Assembly: GCA_910574885.1 (NCBI GenBank)
Contig: CAJTDD010000002.1
Coordinates: forward strand, 1 to 64,000
DNA from: Lachnospiraceae bacterium
Lineage (GTDB): Bacteria > Bacillota > Clostridia > Lachnospirales > Lachnospiraceae
Length of the DNA: 64,000 nucleotides
Direction: 5' to 3'
The notes under the pieces were generated by a model. It was not told the DNA's origin, did no database searches, and saw nothing but the letters and a program-made list of their open reading frames with translations. The position numbers were made by a program, and so were the translations under genes. This document shows, one piece after another, positions 61,809 to 64,000 of the stretch. Numbering within the stretch: position 1 is the first letter of the stretch; every line of letters begins with the position of its first letter.

Positions 61809-62237
61809 CTATACTACCTTAATTCCTCTTATGTCAATGATTTCCCTTAACTGTTCAATCACAGCCTCCAGCATATCGCTCATGGACATATCCTTTACCC
61901 CGACTATCACATTATTGCATTGGTTAATTGGAATCAGCAGCTTCTTGACATTGCTCTGCCCGACCGCCGCCGCCATCGCAGGAGTAATCTCACCATACAT
62001 AGAGTCCGCAATAGCAATCCCAATGGGACCGATAATCAAATCCGCCCTTCTGCATCCAACAATCACTGCATTCTCCCCTGTCGCCGCATGATCTGCGCCT
62101 GCTTTCAGCATATTAGATGACGCCAAGGCATTCGTGCCTACGGCCGTAACTTCCACCTGTGGGAATTCCTTTTTTACAGAAGTGACAAGCTGTCTTCCCA
62201 TGCCGCCCCCCTGGGCGTCAATAATTAATATGTTCAT
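61809..62237 (-). CDS. DUF3842 family protein
   Basis: 142 residues. N-terminal MNILIIDAQGGGMGRQLV (Gly-rich, possibly nucleotide binding), ending in the EQLREIIDIRG stretch; all recognisable as DUF3842, a small clostridial family without known function. It is upstream of larB on the same strand, separated by the hairpin leader, so larB-cbiMQO may depend on read-through from it. A link to nickel or cofactor biology is suggested by position only. Confidence 0.8.
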   Translation of the reverse strand: MNILIIDAQGGGMGRQLVTSVKKEFPQVEVTAVGTNALASSNMLKAGADHAATGENAVIVGCRRADLIIGPIGIAIADSMYGEITPAMAAAVGQSNVKKLLIPINQCNNVIVGVKDMSMSDMLEAVIEQLREIIDIRGIKVV

Positions 62238-62371
62238 AAAAGCACCTCGTCTTCACAAACTTTTTTAGCATTCTATTTGCTTGTACTTTGTATTTTAACA
62301 TATTTGGCATAAAAAAGAAATCTTTTTACGCAAGCGAGCTGCTCTACCAACACATGAACTTCCCAGACAGC

Positions 62372-62400
62372 TTGTCTTATTTTCCCAAATATGATATAGT
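62372..62400 (+). promoter_or_regulatory. Promoter of MATE gene
   Basis: TTGTCT (62372-62377), 17-bp spacer, TATAGT (62395-62400), 23 nt before the ATG, with AAAGGAG between. Confidence 0.75.
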
Positions 62401-62423
62401 CGGTACAAAGGAGCGGGTATAAC

Positions 62424-63776
62424 ATGACAAATGAAGCAACAGCAAAAAACCAGATTACCGAAGGCGTTATCTGGCGGCAATTATTAATCTTCTTTTTTCC
62501 AATCGTAATAGGGACTTTATTCCAACAGCTATACAACACGGTAGACGCCGTCATTGTGGGCAGGTTCGTAGGGAAACAAGCCTTAGCGAGCGTGGGCGGT
62601 TCGGCCGCCGTTCTGTCCAATCTGATTATCGGATTTTTTACCGGGCTTTCCGCCGGGGCGACCGTCATCATTTCCCAGCATTACGGCGCCAAAAATGAAC
62701 GGAACCTCCACGAGAGCTTACATACAGCCTATGCATTTTCAATCATTGCAAGCCTGGCAATCGCTGTTCTCGGCTGGTTTTTGACCCCCTGGCTTTTGAC
62801 TGCCCTGAAAACACCTGCAGACGTACTGACCGATTCCATCCTGTATCTCAGGATTTATTTTCTGGGAATGATTTCTGTGCTGATTTTCAATATGGGTTCC
62901 GGAATCATGCGGGCAATCGGGGATTCCAGACGTCCCTTGTACTACCTGATTATCTGCTGCCTGCTGAACATTGTTCTGGATATCGTCATGGTTCTGGTCT
63001 TCCATCTCGGCATCGCCGGCGTCGCAGTTGCAACCGTAATCTCCCAATCAGTCAGCGCTGTTTTGGTCACGCGGGCATTGATGACCAGTTACGACGCGCT
63101 GAAACTGTCCCTTCCCGCTATCCGCATCGCTCCCGTCATGCTGAAATCCGAGCTTCGCATTGGATTCCCCAGCGGGCTTCAATCCTGCATGTACGGTATT
63201 ACTAATATCATTATTCAGGCAGCGGTAAATGGACTTGGGACGGATACCGCCGCGGCATGGGCGGCATACGGCAAACTGGACGCCATTTTCTGGACGGTAT
63301 GCGGGGCTTTCGGTATCGCAATCACCACATTTTCCGGCCAGAATTACGGAGCAAGGCGGTACGACCGGGTATTCAAGAGCGTCCGCGTCTGTCTCGGCAT
63401 GTCCCTTGGCATATGCGGGCTTTTGCTGGTATTCCTGATGGTCTTCTGCAGACCGCTGTACCATATATTTACGACGGACTTAAATGTGGTTGACATCGGA
63501 GTCTATATGCTGCGCTATATAACGCCCAGCTATATTGTTTTCGTATTCGTCGAAATTCTTTCCGGGGCGCTGCGCGGAATCGGCGACGTGCTGTTTCCAA
63601 CCCTGATTACGCTGGGCGGCGTATGCTGTGTGCGCCTTCCCTGGATTCTGCTGGTTGTTCCCCGGTGGCACGATCTGTCGGCAATACTCGTCAGCTATCC
63701 CATGTCATGGATAGCTACGGCAGTTCTGCTGATACTCTATTATTTTTACAGGAAAAAACATCTGAAACTCATTTAA
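62424..63776 (+). CDS. MATE family efflux transporter
   Basis: 450 residues with twelve membrane helices in two repeats. Family stretches are FQQLYNTVDAVIVGRFVGKQALASVGG (about 33-59) and FTGLSAGATVIISQHYGAK (about 73-91), with the second-half equivalents AAAWAAYGKLDAIFWTV and TFSGQNYGARRYDRVF. It exports drugs or metabolites driven by Na+ or H+. The substrate is unknown. Convergent with the partial aldo/keto reductase gene after it. Confidence 0.93.
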   Translation: MTNEATAKNQITEGVIWRQLLIFFFPIVIGTLFQQLYNTVDAVIVGRFVGKQALASVGGSAAVLSNLIIGFFTGLSAGATVIISQHYGAKNERNLHESLHTAYAFSIIASLAIAVLGWFLTPWLLTALKTPADVLTDSILYLRIYFLGMISVLIFNMGSGIMRAIGDSRRPLYYLIICCLLNIVLDIVMVLVFHLGIAGVAVATVISQSVSAVLVTRALMTSYDALKLSLPAIRIAPVMLKSELRIGFPSGLQSCMYGITNIIIQAAVNGLGTDTAAAWAAYGKLDAIFWTVCGAFGIAITTFSGQNYGARRYDRVFKSVRVCLGMSLGICGLLLVFLMVFCRPLYHIFTTDLNVVDIGVYMLRYITPSYIVFVFVEILSGALRGIGDVLFPTLITLGGVCCVRLPWILLVVPRWHDLSAILVSYPMSWIATAVLLILYYFYRKKHLKLI

Positions 63777-63786
63777 ACAATGCTTT

Positions 63787-64000
63787 TCACGCAGATATAC
63801 TGCCGCAAATCTCCTCTATTGCCCTCAACTCTTCCTGCGTAAAGTCTGCCCTGTACGCAGCGGAAATATTTTCTAAAATCTGCTCCGGCTTCGATGCGCC
63901 GATCAGAACCGAACATACTTCATCATCCTTCAAGACCCAGGACAGCGCCATCTGCGCCAACGTCTGCCCTCGCTGTCCTGCCAGCTCATTGAGCCTTTTA
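63787..64000 (-). CDS. Aldo/keto reductase, 3' part (runs off the window)
   Basis: The minus strand reads from the window edge to the stop at 63787 as KRLNELAGQRGQTLAQMALSW, then VLKDDEVCSVLIGASKPEQI, ending EEICGSISA. This is the C-terminal NADP-binding part of the YghZ/L-glyceraldehyde 3-phosphate reductase group of aldo/keto reductases. The start lies beyond the right edge. Confidence 0.85.
   Translation of the reverse strand, partial: KRLNELAGQRGQTLAQMALSWVLKDDEVCSVLIGASKPEQILENISAAYRADFTQEELRAIEEICGSISA

Noticed and set aside
1-64000. CRISPR array, rRNA operon or prophage
   Set aside because: No regularly spaced direct repeats, no rRNA-like sequence and no run of phage structural genes were seen on either strand.

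Overview
The window looks like a chromosomal segment of a low-to-mid GC, endospore-forming gut Clostridium of the Lachnospiraceae type. The evidence is sporulation genes (spoIIR, a SipL-like SPOCS/LysM protein), several Firmicutes-restricted families (DUF4317, DUF4474, DUF3842, CvfB, AzlCD), strong GGAGG ribosome binding sites throughout, and canonical sigma-70 promoters with 17-bp spacers. The assignment rests on recognising protein families by eye, not on a database search.

Layout. 1-1440: a TNT-type NAD-glycohydrolase toxin module with its probable immunity gene. 1487-4890: an aldo/keto reductase followed by a broken carboxymuconolactone decarboxylase, then a scrap-yard of truncated mobile elements (DUF6431 + DDE transposase IS, cut by the end of a tyrosine-recombinase element). 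4892-10777, all on the minus strand: a Sel1-repeat protein, an AEC transporter, a Zn-type macrodomain ADP-ribosyl hydrolase and an AAA/PD-(D/E)XK protein. 11013-14721: a three-gene operon (two-TM protein, solute-binding + VWA protein, TelA). 14808-20095: ClC channel, YfcE phosphodiesterase, AzlCD exporter, and a hemerythrin/CheX-like/REC-REC protein with a recent internal duplication. 20406-32900, all minus: housekeeping and sporulation genes (pfkA, dnaE, HPr-like, cvfB, thioesterase, CDF efflux, spoIIR, GntR, ispE, sipL-like, PrcB-like).

33074-41021, plus strand: malQ-plsC, an AT-rich island with decayed GHKL and PIN genes, then pncB-ddl-murF. 41114-49187: an Rpn-type nuclease with a frameshifted start, then a LacI-controlled fructoside/sucrose uptake cluster (binding protein, two permeases, GH32, PflX-like radical SAM). 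49255-49581: two abutting copies of a 166-bp CTAG-ended palindromic element, with a third copy at 35568. 49584-55668: serine dehydratase, DUF4474 + metallophosphoesterase, ferritin-like protein, DUF4317, DUF2148. 55842: tRNA-Leu(CAG), followed by a decayed Uma2 gene, a small ORF, a secreted nuclease and a DHFR-like protein. 58143-62237: an operon for nickel/cobalt uptake (cbiMQO) with larB and a DUF3842 gene, with an unusual leader of four hairpins that share one loop. 62424-64000: MATE efflux pump and the 3' end of another aldo/keto reductase.

The most novel-looking signals are non-coding or architectural: the 166-bp palindrome family with compensatory changes, the CAGAAG-loop hairpin array before larB, a small repeat embedded inside two unrelated coding sequences (ddl and the PrcB-like gene), the 486-bp in-frame duplication of a receiver module, and the TelA/VWA operon. 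No CRISPR array, rRNA or replication origin was seen.
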